A stretch of DNA of 64,000 nucleotides, taken from positions 114,377 to 178,376 of the forward strand of contig CALBKH010000085.1 of the NCBI GenBank assembly GCA_937892955.1, read 5' to 3'. Numbering within the stretch: the stretch's first letter is position 1; the number at the start of each line of letters is the position of its first letter. This DNA is from an uncultured Alphaproteobacteria bacterium. GTDB lineage: Bacteria > Pseudomonadota > Alphaproteobacteria > Rhizobiales > Ancalomicrobiaceae. Positions 48,001 through 54,320 of the stretch are shown here, piece by piece. The notes beneath the pieces were generated by a model. It was not told where the DNA came from, did not search any database, and saw only the letters and a list, made by a program, of their open reading frames with translations. A program made the position numbers and the translations under genes.

Positions 48001-50117
48001 TCCGCATTGGCCACCGACAGGGTGTTGAGGAAATCGCCGAGGTAGAGCTTGTCGTTGCCCGCCCCCATGTCGATCACCGAACGGGTCGCCTGGGTGGTGA
48101 AGACCACGGTGTCGTTGGTCGAACCGCCGACGACGGTTTCGACGTTGGCCACCGAAACGGTGTTGACGAAAGCGCCGAGCACCAGCTTGTCGAGGCCGGC
48201 GCCGAGATCCACGGCGGTTCCGGTCGCCTGGGTGGTGAGCACGACGGTGTCGGCGGATGCGGCGCCGGTGATGGTCTCGACGTTGGCGAGCGAGATCGAG
48301 TTGATCTTGGCGGCGAGCGTGATGCTGTCGGCGCCTTCGCCGAGGTCGATGAGGCCGCCGGTCGCGCCGGAGCCGAGGGTCACGACGTCGCCGGCGGTGG
48401 AGCCGACGATGGTTTCGACGTTGGACACGGTGACGGTCGCGCCGCCGGTCGCCAGATAGAGCGTGTCGAAACCGGTCTTGAGGTCGATGACCGCCCCGGT
48501 GGTTTCGCCGTCCATCACGACGGTGTCGGCGGAAGCGCCGCCGACGATGGTCTCGGCGTCGATGACCGTGACGGTATTGATGAAGTTGCCGAGGGTCAGC
48601 GAATCGCGGCCGCCGCCGAGATCGACGGTCGCGTCGGTGACGCGCGAGCCGAGGGTCAGGACGTCGTTGGTCGAGCCGCCCGTGATGGTCTCGACGTTGA
48701 GGATCGTCAGGGTATTGACGAAATCGCCGAGGGTCAGCGTGTCGACCCCGGCGCCGAGGTCGACGGTGCCGCCGGTCGCCTGTGCGGCGAAGTTCACGGT
48801 ATCGGAGGACGCACCACCGACGATGGTCTCGACGTTGGAGACCGTCAGGGTGTTGTCGAAGGCACCGAGGGTCAGCTTGTCGGCGCCGCCGCCGAGGTCG
48901 ATCGTCGTTCCCGTCGCCTGGGTGGCGAGGGTCACCGTGTCGATCGAGGCGCCACCGGTGATGGTCTCCACCCCGGAGACCGTGACGGTGTTGCGGTAGT
49001 TGCCGAGCGTCAGGGCGTCGTCGCCGTCGCCGAGGTCGATCACCGCCGCCGCGGCACTGGAATAGGTGATCGCGTCGTCGCCGGTGCCGGCGGTGACGGT
49101 CTCGACGTTGGCCACGGTGAGGGTGCCGCCGGCCGGGCTCAGCACGAGCCGGTCGGTGCCGCCGGCGAGGTCGACGAAGCCGCCGGTCACGGCCGCACCG
49201 AGCACGACGGTGTCGGAGGACGCGCCGCCGATGATCGTCTCGGCGCCGGTGACGGTGACGGTGTTGATGAAGGCGCCGAGCGTCAGCTTGTCGTTGCCGG
49301 CACCGAGGTCGACGGTGGTGCCGGTGGCACGCGCCGACAAGGTGACGGTGTCGTTGGTCGAACCGCCGACGATGGTCTCGACGTTGGCGACGGTCAGCGT
49401 ATTGACGAAGTCGCCGAGCGACAGCTTGTCGGAGCCGGCGGCGAGGTCGACGGTGATGCCGGCGGCCTGCGAACCGAGGACCACGGTGTCGGACGAGACG
49501 CCGCCGAGGATGGTCTCGACGTTGGAGACGGTGACCTTGTTGATGTAGGCGCCGAGGGTCAGGCGGTCGGCGCCGGCGCCGAGGTCGATGGTACCGCCGG
49601 TGATGCGGGCGCCGAGGACGACCGAATCGGTGACGGAGCTGCCGGTCAGGACTTCGACGTTGGAGACCGTCGCGGTGGTGCCGGCGGTGAAGGCGAGCGA
49701 ATCCTGGCCGGCGCCGAGATTGATGACCGCACCGGACGTCGTGCCACGCAGCACGACGACGTCGTCGCCGGTGTTGCCGAGGATGGTCTCGGCGTTGGAA
49801 ACGGTGACGGTGTTGTCGTAGGCGCCGAGGCGGAGCGTGTCCTTGCCGAGACCGAGGTCGATCGTGCTGCCGGTCGCCTGACTGCCGAGGGTGATGGTGT
49901 CGTTCGAGGCGCTGCCGGTGATGGTCTCGACATTCTTCACCGTCGCCGTCGCGATGCCGGTGAACCTCAACTGGTCGGTGCCTCCGCCCAGATCGATGAT
50001 GGCGCCGGTGGTGGTCCCGGAGACCGTGATGACATCGTCGCCCGTGCCACTGGTGATCGCCGTCGCATTGGTGACGGTCGCAGTGGTCGGGGTGTTGCCG
50101 TAATTATAGGTCGCCAC
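30069..50117 (-). CDS. Giant type I-secreted RTX-like repeat protein (~6682 aa)
   Basis: About 6682 residues, almost entirely some 140 copies of a ~46-residue unit with consensus VTVSNVETITGG-xxxD-TVxL followed by TGxxIDLGxGxDxLxLG-xFxNT. Each unit holds two degenerate RTX-type nonapeptides (GGxxxDxVx and LGxGxDxLx), suggesting a calcium-linked beta-roll or solenoid. The C-terminus has canonical repeats (GGTGSDTITGGAGADQFVF), then DVILDFVAGTDKLVF and DVDGDGAADMEIKL, a type I secretion C-terminal region. There is no Sec signal, and I saw no Cys after the proposed start. The frame opens at a TTG (50198), but the GTG at 50117 has AGAGGGA 8 nt upstream and is preferred. HlyB/HlyD genes follow upstream on the same strand. 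Likely a surface adhesin or layer protein. Confidence 0.9.
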   Translation of the reverse strand: MATYNYGNTPTTATVTNATAITSGTGDDVITVSGTTTGAIIDLGGGTDQLRFTGIATATVKNVETITGSASNDTITLGSQATGSTIDLGLGKDTLRLGAYDNTVTVSNAETILGNTGDDVVVLRGTTSGAVINLGAGQDSLAFTAGTTATVSNVEVLTGSSVTDSVVLGARITGGTIDLGAGADRLTLGAYINKVTVSNVETILGGVSSDTVVLGSQAAGITVDLAAGSDKLSLGDFVNTLTVANVETIVGGSTNDTVTLSARATGTTVDLGAGNDKLTLGAFINTVTVTGAETIIGGASSDTVVLGAAVTGGFVDLAGGTDRLVLSPAGGTLTVANVETVTAGTGDDAITYSSAAAAVIDLGDGDDALTLGNYRNTVTVSGVETITGGASIDTVTLATQATGTTIDLGGGADKLTLGAFDNTLTVSNVETIVGGASSDTVNFAAQATGGTVDLGAGVDTLTLGDFVNTLTILNVETITGGSTNDVLTLGSRVTDATVDLGGGRDSLTLGNFINTVTVIDAETIVGGASADTVVMDGETTGAVIDLKTGFDTLYLATGGATVTVSNVETIVGSTAGDVVTLGSGATGGLIDLGEGADSITLAAKINSISLANVETITGAASADTVVLTTQATGTAVDLGAGLDKLVLGAFVNTVSVANVETVVGGSTNDTVVFTTQATRSVIDMGAGNDKLYLGDFLNTLSVANAETIVGGSTNDAVTLSSQSVRTVVDLGAGNDTLTLGAFVNTVTVSNVETIVGGVSSDTVVLKAATTRAVVDLGGGADKLTLAAGGGTVIVSNVETVVGATAADQVTLGGVAANVRIDLGGGNDKLVLGSFANTVTVSNVETIIGGASADLVSIWGQATRVSIDLGAGADKLMLSSTANTVTVSNVETVIGGSSSDTVYLGTQSTGSVINLGAGDDRLYLGDFINTVTVSNTETILGGASTDTVVLASQATGIEVDLGAGIDRLTLGAYLNTVMVSNVETVVGGASSDTVTFATQVTGAIVDLGNGLDRLILGDFVNTVTVSNTETITGGASTDLVTLASAGTGSTIDLGGGDDRLTLGAFVNTVTVSNVETIVGGASSDIVTLGGAVTGATVDLGRGADRLTLSASGGTVTVSNVETVVGGAAGDLVTFVAQATNVAVDLAGGADTLVLGDFQNTLSVANVETILGGASVDSVVLSAQATGTTVDLGTGNDKLTLGNFVNTVSVADVETLIGGISSDTVVLTSGVTGVIVDLGIGADKLVLGDFANSLTVSNTETILGGSDVDIVVLGSSTTGATIDLGAGADRLTLSATGGTLTVSDIETIVGSNAADVVTLGAQATGAVINLGTGVDRLILGAFDNTVTVSNVETIVGGASSDVVTLGAAASNGTISLGGGADQLILAAAGGTVTVADVETITGGGGTDIITLSAQATGTTIDLGAGNDRLTLGAFANTVTVANVETLVASASADTVTYASALTGSVDLGAGEDRLTLGDFQNTATVSNVETIIGGVSADTVVLATQARGITVDLGAGADKLTLGNFVNTVTVSDVETIVGGSSSDLVTFGAAVTGATVDLGAGADRLVFDDSGATVTVANVETVTGGAGDDALFLGGVVSGVTIDLGAGSDTLTFGDALETVTVTNVETIIGGASGDTLVIGSAFTSGTIDLAGGNDSLRLGDFVNTVTVSNVETITGGTSADTIVLGAVTTGATIDLGAGSDTLTFTDAATVQIANVENVVGSAADDDVTAIGAFAGTVDLGDGDDLLTLDEAANTVTVANVETLFGGASSDVVVLSGATTGGTFNLGEGGDTLTIDDAGGTITVAGVETIVGGAADDVVVYFGNMEESAVDLGGGNDTLILRSASTLTVSNVETIVGGASSDAVTLGTAITEGTIDLGAGPDTLTLGDFVNTLTILDVENLVGGASDDTVTLGGATTGSLIDLGGGDDTLILAAAGGTVTLTGVETIVGGGGDDDVTLAEGGDGVFLDLDSGDDTLHLGDFDNTVTVANIETVLGGASADVVTFGGVVTGGTVDLGAGDDALVFDASGATVTVTGVETVTGSGVADVLTFSGQVTGSTVDLGAGLDRVVLGDTVNTVTLSNVEIVAGGASADQVVLATQATDVTIDLGAGNDKLYLGGFANTITVSNVETIVGGSDADTVRFSGATSRTTVDLGAGDDVVTFDDQINTATVSNAETIFGGVSSDIVTLGAQATGSVVDLGGGGDRLVLKSFVNTVTVFNVETVWGGASSDTVVLGAAVTGAALGLGAGLDTVIFDDAGATVMLGYVESVVGGAADDEVTFYSQVTATNIDLGGGHDRLVLTSFVNTLTVADVEGIVGGASADIVTLSTAATDTTIDLGAGNDKLTLGDFVNTVTVSNIESVVGGDSADTVVLAARITSGTYDLGAGDDTLVLASAVNTVTVVDVETVVGGSTDDTIVFGAQATGNVVDLGAGLDRLVLGDYANTVTVSGVETVVGGADDDTVTLGAATTGTVVTLGEGNDTLDLGASGATVTVHDVETIVGGAGDDTVTLATAAAEIDIAFGAGADTLVLGDFVNTVTVADVEAIVGGSADDTVTLSGTITGATVDLGGGDDTLTLASGGSTLTVTNVETVLGGDGDDTVVLGAQTDSLTIDLGGGHNTLVFGDFVNTLTVANMATITGGSTDDTVTLSTAVTAGSVDLGAGLDTLTLGDFVNTLTVSGVETVVGGASSDTVTVATQATGNVLDLGAGADRLTLGDFANTVTLSGVETVTGGADVDILVFAGRATGSTVDLGAGADAVHLGDFVNTVTLSNVETIVGGASADHVTLATAFVDGTIDLGGGGDALTLGAFVNTVTAANIETITGGASADTLVLATQATGATIDLAGGADTLTLGAFVNTVTVSDVETITGGSTDDTVTLAAQATGATIDLGAGLDTLTLGAFVNTLTVSNFETIVGGSTDDTVVFGTAVTGAVVNLGAGGDTVTFADTGATVTLSNVETVVGSAIDDLVTIAAGTTPMSVDLGSGSDHLVLGAFVGTVTASNVETITGGASADTVILVSQATGTTVDLAGGADALTLGAFVNTVTASNVETITGGVSSDTVTLATRASGTTVDLGGGADKLVLGGFANTLTVSNVETLVGGGLADTVTLATQATGTTVDLGAGADHLVLGAFVNTVTVTDVETVTGGSTDDTVVLSGAVTGGTFDLGAGADTLVFAAAGATVTVSGVETITASAVDDRVTLGDQATGTTIDLSGGSDTLVLGAFVNTVTVSDVETVTGGASADTVTLATQAGGVVVDLGGGADHLVLGDFVNTVTVSNVETITGGTSTDAVTLAAQATGATIDLGAGSDTLVLGAFVNTVTVSNVETLTGGSTDDTVTLAAQATGSVIDLGAGNDKLTLGNFVDTVTVSNVETIIGGTTDDTVVFGAAATGATVDLGAGNDTLVFAATGATVTVANVETITGSTVTDLLTLGSQATGFTVDLGAGADALTLGNFVNTVTVSNVETVTGGASADTVTFGSAVTGATVDLAGGADRLILGAAGATVTVSNVETITGAGGTDVVTLATQAIATSIDLGGGADALTLGAFVNTVTVSNVETLTGGSTNDTVVLAAQATGSVIDLGTGLDKLTLGAFVNTVTVSNAETVVGGSTDDTVTLAAQATGSVVDLGAGLDKLVLGAFVNTVTVSNVETITGGSTDDTVTLAARATGSMIDLGAGDDTLTLGAFVNTVTVSDVETVIGAISSDTVVLGAAVTGAVIDLGAGNDSVTLAAAGGTLTVSNVETVTGGAADDVVTLGAQALSGTIDLAGGADTVILGAFVNTVTVANVETVTGGSTNDTVVLGAQATDVTLDLGAGLDRLVLGAFVNTVTVSNVETVTGGTTDDTVVFGAAITGASVDLGAGDDTLVFAASGATVTVSNVETVTGSAVTDVVTLGAQATGITVDLGGGADALTLRNQVNTITVANVETVTGGASSDIVTFSGAVTGSTVDLGVGNDHLTLGSGGATVTVSNVETITGGADTDAVTLATQAYGTSIDLAGGADALTLGAFLNTLTISNVETLTGGSTNDTVTFGAQATGSTVDLGAGLDKLVLGAFVNTVTIADVETLVGGSTDDTVTLSAQTTGSFVDLGAGLDRLTLGAFVNTITVSNVETVHGGSTDDTVTFGAQATGATVDLGAGLDTLTLGSFVNTVTVSNIETIVGGASSDTVVLATAVTGAVIDLGAGADGLTFSDDGATVTVSGIETITGGAAYDSVTLSTAAAGLRIDLAGGVDVVTLADFVNTVTVSNVEVLTGGASSDTVTLGAQATDMTIDLGAGSDKLTLGAFDNTVTVSNAETIIGAAGSDTVVLATQATGTTVNLSTGADKLVLGAFVNTLTVQSVETIVGGVSSDTVTLGNQATGTIVDLGGGSDKLTLGAYVNTVTVSGVETLVGGVSSDTVVFGAAITGATVDLGGGADSLTFSDDGATVTISNVETITAGAANDIVTLGSAATGITIDLDDGYDTLVLGAFVNTVTVSNVEVLTGGASSDIVTLGSQVTDADIDLAGGADKLVLGDFDNTLTVANVETIVGGASSDILTLATQATGQSIDLGTGTDQIRLGAFVNTVTLSNIETVLGGTTNDTVTLATRAQGVVVDLGTGLDTLVLRNFANTVTVFNVETITGGASSDIVTFGADVTGANVDLGGGSDKLVFHDAGATVTVSHVETIVGGAADDLVTLASSVVSIDLGGGADGLILGDIVNTLTVSNAETITGGASSDIVTLATQATGTEIDLAGGADKLVLGNFANTVTVAHVETITGAAAADTVTLTTQATGTTVDLAGGADTLKLGDFVNTVTLAGVETLTGGATNDTAVFSAQVTGATVDLADGLDELVLGDFVNTVTVSNVETILGGSDKDTVTFAVEVEDTVVDLGAGGDTLIIDATGATVTVANIETITGGGAADLVTFSAQSTATVIDLAGGNDRLVLGDFVNTITVSNVETITGGASADTVTLGAQATGGRIDLAGGGDGLTLGDFINTITVSNVETITGGTTNDTVAFGAQVTGATLDLGAGLDTLVLGAFVNTVTVSNVETITGGSTNDTVVFAAQATGAEIDLAAGNDRLVLGNFVNTVTVSNVETIVGGSDDDEVIFGSAVTGGAIDLGAGDDTLTFDATGATVTVSNVETITGSAADDVVTLGGQATGVILDLDDGDDTLVLGAFANTVTASNVETITGGASSDTVTLATQATGMVIDLAGGSDKLVLGAFANTVSVAHVETLTGGNAADEVVLTAQSTGASIDLGAGDDVLTLGAFVNTVTVSNVETITGGSTNDTVTLGAQSTGTIIDLAAGNDTLVLGDFTNTVTVDNVETILGGSGADEVVFAAAVTGATVDLGTGADTLVFDATGATVTVSNVEILTGSAADDVVTLGGQATGSTLDLAGGDDTLVLGAFVNTVTVSNAETITGGASSDTVTLATQATGTTVDLAGGSDKLVLGDFANTVTVSNVETVVGGNAADELVLGARVTAMSVDLGAGADTLTLGAFVNTLTVSNVETVTGGSTDDTVTLGAQSTGSEIDLGAGNDTLVLGAFVNTVTVSNVETITGGSNDDEVIFGAAVTGGAIDLGDGDDTLTFDATGATVTVSNVETVTGSAADDVVTLGGQATGVILDLAGGDDILALGAFDNTVTASNVETITGGASSDIVTLGAQATGAVIDLAGGDDHLTLGAFVNTVTVSNVETVTGGSTNDEVIFASAVTGGAIDLGAGDDTLTLGAFVNTVTVSNVETVTGGSTNDNVTFGAQATGITVDLGAGLDRLVLGAFVNTVTASNVETITGGSTDDEVTFGAAVTGATVDLGAGDDTLILAAAGATVTVANIETVTGDAGDDTVTISGQATGIVVDLDAGDDILLLGNHLNTVTASNVETITGGASTDTITLGAQSTGMTIDLGGGYDTLTLGDFINTVTVSNVETVTGGTTNDEVVVGAQLQRGVFDLGAGDDTLTLGNFINTVTVSNVETLTGGSTNDSVTLGAQATGATIDLGAGLDTLTLGAFVNTVTVSNVETIIGGSDDDEVVFGAAITGGAIDLGAGDDTLTLAAAGATATVSNVETVTGDAGDDVVTLAGQATGTTVDLDAGDDILVLGAHVNTVTVSNVETITGGASSDTVTLGAQATGAVIDLAGGSDTLTLGAFINTVTVSNVETLTGGSTNDEVVLGAQQQRGVFDLGAGDDTLTLGNWINTLTVSDAETITGGSTNDIVTLGAQSTGSEIDLGAGRDKLTLGAFVNTVTVSNVETIIGGATDDEVIFGGAITGATVDLGAGDDTLTFAAAGATVTLSNVETVTGSAAADAVTFAVQVTGAEIDLAGGADTLTLAAYINTLTVSGVENLTGGASSDIVTFAAQATGSVIDLAGGFDALTLADFANTVTVSNVETLTGGSADDIVVVGAQLLRGLFDLGGGDDSLTLGDWINTVTVSDAETIIGGSTNDIVTLGAQATGATIDLGTGLDKLTLGAFANTVTVSDVETLIGGSADDEVTFGAAVTGATVDLGAGNDMLTFDAAGATVTVANAETITGGAAADVVTISGSFTGSIDLAGGNDTLTLGSGTTATIANVETVVGGSGADVIVLTGSSGATVSLGGGADAFTGGTGSDTITGGAGADQFVFTAANQSATGSGDVILDFVAGTDKLVFQGLLTGGSFSYLGSGALTNTGHSQARFDDGTETLQVDVDGDGAADMEIKLTGKTAGDLTAGDFTWS
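30500..50050 (-). repeat. ~138-bp tandem repeat array with 690-bp higher-order period
   Basis: The coding sequence of the giant protein is a tandem array with a basic 138-bp (46-codon) period. Near the 3' end a variant unit, with the TGATVTVSN-type block in place of the usual GAFVNTVTVSN-type block, recurs every five units. Its hallmark falls at 30601, 31291, 31981, 32671, 33361, 34051, 34741 and 35431, exactly 690 bp apart. From about 36115 the spacing is shifted by 6 bp and further upstream it becomes irregular (for example 276- and 414-bp steps near 38.2-38.9 kb), although the 138-bp unit continues. Confidence 0.9.
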
Positions 50118-50125
50118 GGGTCCGG

Positions 50126-50132
50126 TCCCTCT
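50126..50132 (-). promoter_or_regulatory. Ribosome binding site deciding the giant gene start
   Basis: AGAGGGA on the minus strand lies 8 nt before the GTG at 50117. The alternative TTG at 50198 has only a weak GCGGG upstream, and residues between the two starts do not resemble the repeat protein. Confidence 0.7.
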
Positions 50133-50219
50133 GAAGTCCGCACGGCCCGCCGCGACACGAAAATCACGGCACGATCCGACACGGTCGTCTTCAATCAACC
50201 CGCAGTTTCGCTATTGGTT

Positions 50220-50236
50220 GGTTAATCCACCGTTAA
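50220..50236 (-). promoter_or_regulatory. CtrA-type box upstream of the giant gene
   Basis: The minus strand reads TTAACGGTGGATTAACC, a perfect match to the alphaproteobacterial CtrA full site TTAA-N7-TTAAC. It lies 103 bp before the proposed GTG in the 323-bp gap (50118-50440), where such TTAA pairs are rare because of the high GC content. The remainder of the gap has no gene. CtrA control of cell-surface genes is well known in this class; binding here is predicted only. Confidence 0.6.
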
Positions 50237-50440
50237 GCCGAGGTTCGAAAAGCTTTACCACGAGCCGATATCGTTCCGATCCGGGACGGTCGTGGTCGTC
50301 GATGTTCGACCGACTGAACAGGCGTAAGTCGAGCGCAACGCCCTTGATTTCACATCGTGACGAGACGTGACGCGGCCGCCGGAACCCTTCGGTCGCCGGC
50401 GGCCGCAGCCTGTCGGGATCGGACATCGCGATCGATTCGA

Positions 50441-51409
<969 letters not shown>

Positions 51410-51504
51410 CTTCGACCGTTCCTTCCTGGAAACCACTCGTCTCGTTCCGGTCCTCGGCGCCGGCCGCCGGCACCGGTGAATGTCGATCCGTCCGCCACCC
51501 GGCG

Positions 51505-52962
51505 TCAGGCCCGGCAGCGATCCGCGGTCGCCTTCTCCGTCTCGTCGAGACGGCGCAGAAGATCGCGCGCCCTGAGGTCGCCGAGCTGCACCGCACGCTC
51601 GAAGAGCGCGCGGGCCCGCGGGCGATCGGGTGGGTCGGCCCAGAAGGCGAAGAGTTCGCCGAGCGCCACCACCGCCGCCAGTTCGCCGTCGTCGAAGGCG
51701 GAGCCGAGCCAGCGCAGGGCGCTCGCCGGATCGCGGGCGGTGCCGGTCCCCTGCATCTGGAAGCGACCGATGTTGACCTTGGCGGCCGAATGGCCGGCTT
51801 CGGCGGCGCGCTGCGACCACGTCGCCGCCTTGGCGAGGTCGAAGGGCACGCCGTCGCCGACGGCATGGGCGACGCCGAGGGCGAATTGGGCGTCGCGATC
51901 GCCGCTCTCCGCCGCCGCTTCGAGCCAGCGGAGCGCCCCTTCGGGATCGCGCTCGCCACCCTCGCCCCGGCGCAGCATGTCGGCGAGGCGCCGCATCGAG
52001 CCGACGTGGTCGCGCTCGGCGGCGCGGCGGTGGAGCGAGCGCGCCTCCGCCGGCGCCCGCTTGCGGACCAGTTCGGCCAACCGATGGATCGCTTCGACGT
52101 CGCCGCGCGCCGCGGCGGCGCGCAGGTGGCGCTCCCCGGTCTCCGCGTCCGCCGGTCCCGCCTCGCCTTCGAGAAGGGCGAGGCCGAGGATGCGCGACGC
52201 CGCGGCGTGGCCGCTCGTCGCCGCCGCCTCGAGCAGGTCGCGGGCGCGCGCCGGATCGGCGTCGCCGCCGAGGCCGCGCAGGAGATCGATCGCCAGCGAC
52301 GTTCGAGCGGTGGCGTTGCCGGCGGCGGCGGCCTTCTCGAACCAGGGGCGCGCCGCGGCGGCGTCGGCGGGGCCGACGTGGCCGCCGGCGAGCAGCGTGC
52401 CGAGGCCGAGCGCGGCTTCGACGCTGCCGGCGTCGGCCGCGGGCCGGTAATGGGCGAGCGCGGCGGAGGTGTCGACCGGTCCGCCGATCCCCGCGGCATG
52501 GAAATAGCCGGCGAGGGTCGCGGCTTCGAGGTTGCCGGCCGCGGCCGCGGCGCAGGCGAGTTGCCGCGCCCGCTCGGGCGCGCGGACGACGCCGGCGCCG
52601 TTGGGATGGAGGGACGAGATCGGCGCGGCCTCGGCGGTCGCGGTGCCGGTGACCAGCAGGATGGCGAGGCGGGTCATGGCCTCGGCGTGGCCGCAGGCGG
52701 CGGCGTCCTCGTAACAGGCGGCGGCGTCGGCGAGATCGCGCAGGACACCGCGGCCGGTCTCGTAGAGGCGGCCGAGTTCGTAGCGGGCCTCGGCATCGTC
52801 GGCCGGAGCGGCGGCGAGGAGACGGGCGGCTTCGCCGGCGCGGTCGGCGTCGACGAGATCACGGGCGGTGGCGAGGCGCTCGGCGGGCGACAGGCGACGC
52901 GGAGCGAGGCGCGCGAGAACGCGTCCGACCCAACCCGCACGCCCTCGCTTTCCGCTGCTCAT
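51505..52962 (-). CDS. Sel1-repeat (SLR) protein in the exporter operon
   Basis: A 485-aa protein built of about ten Sel1-like helical repeats, for example AEARYELGRLYETGRGVLRD, AEAMTRLAILLVTG, and DAQFALGVAHAVGDGVPFDL followed by AKAATWSQRAAEAGH. A basic N-terminus (MSSGKRGRAGWVGRVLARL) is not a clear signal peptide. It overlaps the HlyD-type gene by 4 nt, so it is made with the exporter. Sel1 proteins are scaffolds or adaptors; here it might hold the secretion substrate, the exporter or the sugar-adding enzymes. No catalytic motif was seen. Confidence 0.85.
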   Translation of the reverse strand: MSSGKRGRAGWVGRVLARLAPRRLSPAERLATARDLVDADRAGEAARLLAAAPADDAEARYELGRLYETGRGVLRDLADAAACYEDAAACGHAEAMTRLAILLVTGTATAEAAPISSLHPNGAGVVRAPERARQLACAAAAAGNLEAATLAGYFHAAGIGGPVDTSAALAHYRPAADAGSVEAALGLGTLLAGGHVGPADAAAARPWFEKAAAAGNATARTSLAIDLLRGLGGDADPARARDLLEAAATSGHAAASRILGLALLEGEAGPADAETGERHLRAAAARGDVEAIHRLAELVRKRAPAEARSLHRRAAERDHVGSMRRLADMLRRGEGGERDPEGALRWLEAAAESGDRDAQFALGVAHAVGDGVPFDLAKAATWSQRAAEAGHSAAKVNIGRFQMQGTGTARDPASALRWLGSAFDDGELAAVVALGELFAFWADPPDRPRARALFERAVQLGDLRARDLLRRLDETEKATADRCRA

Positions 52963-54320
52963 GGCTCTCGCAGGCCTTCGCTCGTCAAGGGAATCACCTT
53001 GTCGAGAAGATACCCGAGCGGCGTGCGCGACCCAACCGCGACATCGGCGGTCACCGGCATGCCCGGCACCAGCCGGAAATCAGCGGGGACGCCGCGCAGA
53101 TTGGTCTCGCGGATGTCGACATGGGCGAGATAGATCGCCGGCCCGGTCGACCCTTGTTGGTTCTGGCGGCGGAAGGCGTCGGCGGAGATGGTGCGCACCA
53201 CGCCCTTGCCGGTGCCGTGACGCGAATAGGGCCAGGCCTCGTATTTGAGCTCCACCGGCTGGCCGACCTCGATGTAGCCCTGGTCACGGGCGTCGACTTC
53301 GATCTCGACCTGGAGGCCGCCGGCGAGCGGCACCAGGACGAAGAGCTTCTTGGCGCTCTCCACCACCGAACCGATCGAGATGTCGGCGACCTGGAGGACC
53401 ACCGCGTCCTGCACCGCCTTCAGATCGATGAGTTCGCGGCGTTTGCCGGCCTTGGTCGCCTCTTCGCGCACCGCGGCGAGCTGGCGCTGCTTCTCGACCA
53501 GCTGTTCGGCGACGTCGGCGGCCCATTTGCGCCGGGTCGTCTCCTGTTCGGCGCGCAGCGATTCGATCTGATGGGCAGCGGAGACGGCGATCATCCGCTG
53601 CACCTCGACGTTGCGCTCGATGTCGACGCGCTGGTCGGAGGCGATGATGGTGTTGAGGCGGCTGCCCGACTGGCGCTCCTGCAGGGTGGTGCGCATGGTC
53701 TCGACCTCGCGGATGAGGCCGAGACGCTCGGTGTAGAAGCTCAGCTCCTTTTCGGCGCGCTCGCGGGTGGAGACCGCGCCGGCGATCTTCTCCTCGTAGC
53801 CGAGGTCGAGGGCGCGCAACTGCGCCTGCCGCGCCTCCCACAGGCGCGACTGGAGCGTCTCCACCGGATCTTCGGACTTCGGCCGGTAGGCCTCGCCGTG
53901 CAACTCCGCCCGGAGGCGGGCGATCTCGGCCTCGAGCGTGGTCATGCGCTGGCCGAGCATGGCGACGTCGGCGCCGGAGAAGGTCGGGTCGAGGCGCGCC
54001 AGGATGTCGCCGGCCTTGACGATCTGACCCTCGCGCACGGCGATCTGGCGGACGATCGAGGTCTCGAGCGGTTGCACCACGATGTGCGGTTCGACCGAGG
54101 CGACGCGGCCGCGGGCCGTCACCACCCGGTCGATCGGCAACAGGGCGGCGAGCGCGAGGGCGATCACCATCATCGCCGCCAGCGCGTGCAGCGTCAGCCG
54201 CGAAGCGCGCGACAGGTCGGCCGACAGGATCTCGGCGGTGTCGGACTGGAAATCCGCCACGGCGCGGGCGGCGGCCCGGTCAGCCGCGAGCGACGGCGGC
54301 GAGAGCGACACGATCGTCAT
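52959..54320 (-). CDS. HlyD-family type I secretion adaptor
   Basis: A 453-aa membrane fusion protein. It has a short cytoplasmic N-terminus, one membrane anchor at about residues 44-63 (LHALAAMMVIALALAALLP), a biotinyl-lipoyl half (VVQPLETSIVRQIAVREGQIVKAGD followed by LARLDP), a long coiled-coil hairpin (about 110-290), and a C-terminal beta region ending in the HlyD signature GVPADFRLVPGMPVTADV. It bridges the inner-membrane exporter to a TolC-like channel, which is not in the window. Its first 41 nt lie inside the exporter gene, so the two are translationally linked. Confidence 0.93.
   Translation of the reverse strand: MTIVSLSPPSLAADRAAARAVADFQSDTAEILSADLSRASRLTLHALAAMMVIALALAALLPIDRVVTARGRVASVEPHIVVQPLETSIVRQIAVREGQIVKAGDILARLDPTFSGADVAMLGQRMTTLEAEIARLRAELHGEAYRPKSEDPVETLQSRLWEARQAQLRALDLGYEEKIAGAVSTRERAEKELSFYTERLGLIREVETMRTTLQERQSGSRLNTIIASDQRVDIERNVEVQRMIAVSAAHQIESLRAEQETTRRKWAADVAEQLVEKQRQLAAVREEATKAGKRRELIDLKAVQDAVVLQVADISIGSVVESAKKLFVLVPLAGGLQVEIEVDARDQGYIEVGQPVELKYEAWPYSRHGTGKGVVRTISADAFRRQNQQGSTGPAIYLAHVDIRETNLRGVPADFRLVPGMPVTADVAVGSRTPLGYLLDKVIPLTSEGLREP

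Noticed and set aside
30500..50050. CRISPR-like repeat array
   Set aside because: The repeats are tandem coding units of about 138 bp without unique spacers, in one continuous open frame.
30006..50225. Plus-strand reading frame of about 6739 residues across the giant gene
   Set aside because: Its translation is a repetitive, Asp/Gly/Val/Glu-rich mirror with no known domain or secretion signal, while the minus strand encodes canonical RTX repeats and a type I secretion C-terminus beside HlyB/HlyD genes.
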